Origin: Parafilimonas sp.
GTDB taxonomy: Bacteria; Bacteroidota; Bacteroidia; Chitinophagales; Chitinophagaceae
DNA: 6,115 bases
Assembly: GCA_023251275.1 (NCBI GenBank)
Contig: JAHEZC010000176.1
Span: forward strand, 1-6,115
Direction: 5' to 3'
Position numbers and translations under genes: made by a program. This document shows, in pieces, positions 5,476 to 6,115 of the stretch. The notes below the pieces were generated by a model. The model did no database searches and was not told where the DNA came from. It worked only from the letters and a program-made list of their open reading frames with translations. The stretch's first letter is position 1. Every line of letters starts with the position of its first letter.

Positions 5476-6115
5476 ATGCAATCCGTCATTGAGGTAAAAG
5501 AATTAACCAAGCAATTCAACAGCCTGACCGCAGTAGATCATCTTTCTTTCAGTGTACAGGAAGGCGATGTATATGGTTTCCTGGGGCAGAATGGTGCGGG
5601 TAAATCCACAACAATACGTATGCTGCTCACATTGGTGCAGCCGACCGGCGGCAGTATAGAACTGTTTGGATTGAACCTGCAGTCGCACCGTCATGAAATT
5701 TTAAAGCAGGTCGGCGCCATGATTGAAAAGCCTGATGTATATAAATACCTGTCGGGGTACGACAACCTGAAACTTTTTGCGAAACTTAGCGGCATTAAGC
5801 CGACAAATGATCTGCTGATGCAGCATCTCGATAAAGTAGGGCTTGCAGACCGTGCCAAGGATAAAGTAAAAACTTATTCCCAGGGAATGAAACAGCGTTT
5901 AGGTATTGCTATTTCCTTAGTGCACGATCCAAAACTTATTATATTAGATGAGCCTACCAATGGCCTCGACCCGCAGGGCATTGCAGATATACGCAACCTG
6001 ATTTTGCATTTGAGGAAGGAGAGAGAAAAAACATTGCTGATTTCTTCTCATTTGTTGGGAGAAATTGAACAGGTCGCAACAAAAGTTCTGATTATTGACA
6101 AAGGGAAAAAATTAG
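5476..6115 (+). CDS. ABC transporter ATP-binding protein, BcrA/CcmA-type exporter (3' end outside window)
   Basis: This is the cytoplasmic ATPase subunit of an ABC transporter, which would pair with a separately encoded membrane permease, probably just beyond the window. The frame is open from the ATG at 5476 to the last base, giving 213 residues of a protein that normally has about 230-310. Walker A is GQNGAGKST (37-45). The region GAMIEKPDVYKYLSGYDNL (80-98) fits the Q-loop area of BcrA-like bacitracin/lantibiotic and antibiotic-export ATPases. The signature is YSQGMKQRL (134-142) in place of LSGGQ, a form usual in that group. Walker B is LIILDEP (154-160), the D-loop GLDP (163-166) and the H-loop His192. 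All catalytic elements are intact. There is no Shine-Dalgarno sequence. It is transcribed away from the DUF1553 gene, from the promoter at 5432-5459. Substrate is unknown; drug or peptide export is inferred from subfamily resemblance. The gliding protein GldA is a related alternative, but the AMIEKP and YSQGMKQ regions favour the BcrA type. Confidence 0.92.
   Translation, partial: MQSVIEVKELTKQFNSLTAVDHLSFSVQEGDVYGFLGQNGAGKSTTIRMLLTLVQPTGGSIELFGLNLQSHRHEILKQVGAMIEKPDVYKYLSGYDNLKLFAKLSGIKPTNDLLMQHLDKVGLADRAKDKVKTYSQGMKQRLGIAISLVHDPKLIILDEPTNGLDPQGIADIRNLILHLRKEREKTLLISSHLLGEIEQVATKVLIIDKGKKL

Overview
The window looks like ordinary chromosomal DNA from a member of the Bacteroidota, most likely Chitinophagaceae or a close relative. 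The placement rests on four things seen here. The DNA is moderately AT-rich. None of the four gene starts has a convincing Shine-Dalgarno sequence. Promoter-like elements resemble the Bacteroidota -33/-7 consensus (TTG/TTTG and TAnnTTTG), with one perfect TACATTTG. The protein set also fits, especially a Planctomycete-type cytochrome / DUF1549 / DUF1553 protein. The lineage is an inference; no rRNA or other marker gene is present.

Layout. Bases 1-38 may hold the last 11 codons of an upstream plus-strand gene. At 114-1184 (+) is a COG0523 (CobW/P47K-type) G3E GTPase with an intact nucleotide site, the CxCC metal motif and an atypical C-terminal half. After a 169-bp gap with a candidate promoter comes 1354-2397 (+), an exported calcineurin-fold phosphoesterase of the Shewanella-like phosphatase type. 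A short convergent spacer (2398-2532) with a weak hairpin separates it from 2533-5301 (-), a 922-residue membrane-anchored protein. That protein has two CxxCH haem motifs, DUF1549 and DUF1553, and a CBM6-like sugar-binding domain between them. A 174-bp divergent intergenic region (5302-5475) carries the best promoter in the window and a perfect 12-bp palindrome. It leads into 5476-6115 (+), the start of an ABC transporter ATPase of the BcrA/drug-export type, cut by the window end.

The genes do not form an evident pathway. The two plus-strand genes at the left are separated by a gap with its own promoter candidate, and the DUF1553 gene stands alone between a convergent and a divergent neighbour. 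Two proteins (phosphoesterase, DUF1549/1553) are predicted to act outside the cytoplasm, and two (GTPase, ABC ATPase) inside. I see no RNA gene, CRISPR array, insertion sequence or prophage gene, and nothing that makes a convincing new multi-gene system. The most notable points are the carbohydrate-binding insert in the haem protein, a His-to-Glu change in the first metal motif of the phosphoesterase, the non-canonical C-terminal domain of the GTPase, and the palindrome over the ABC promoter.
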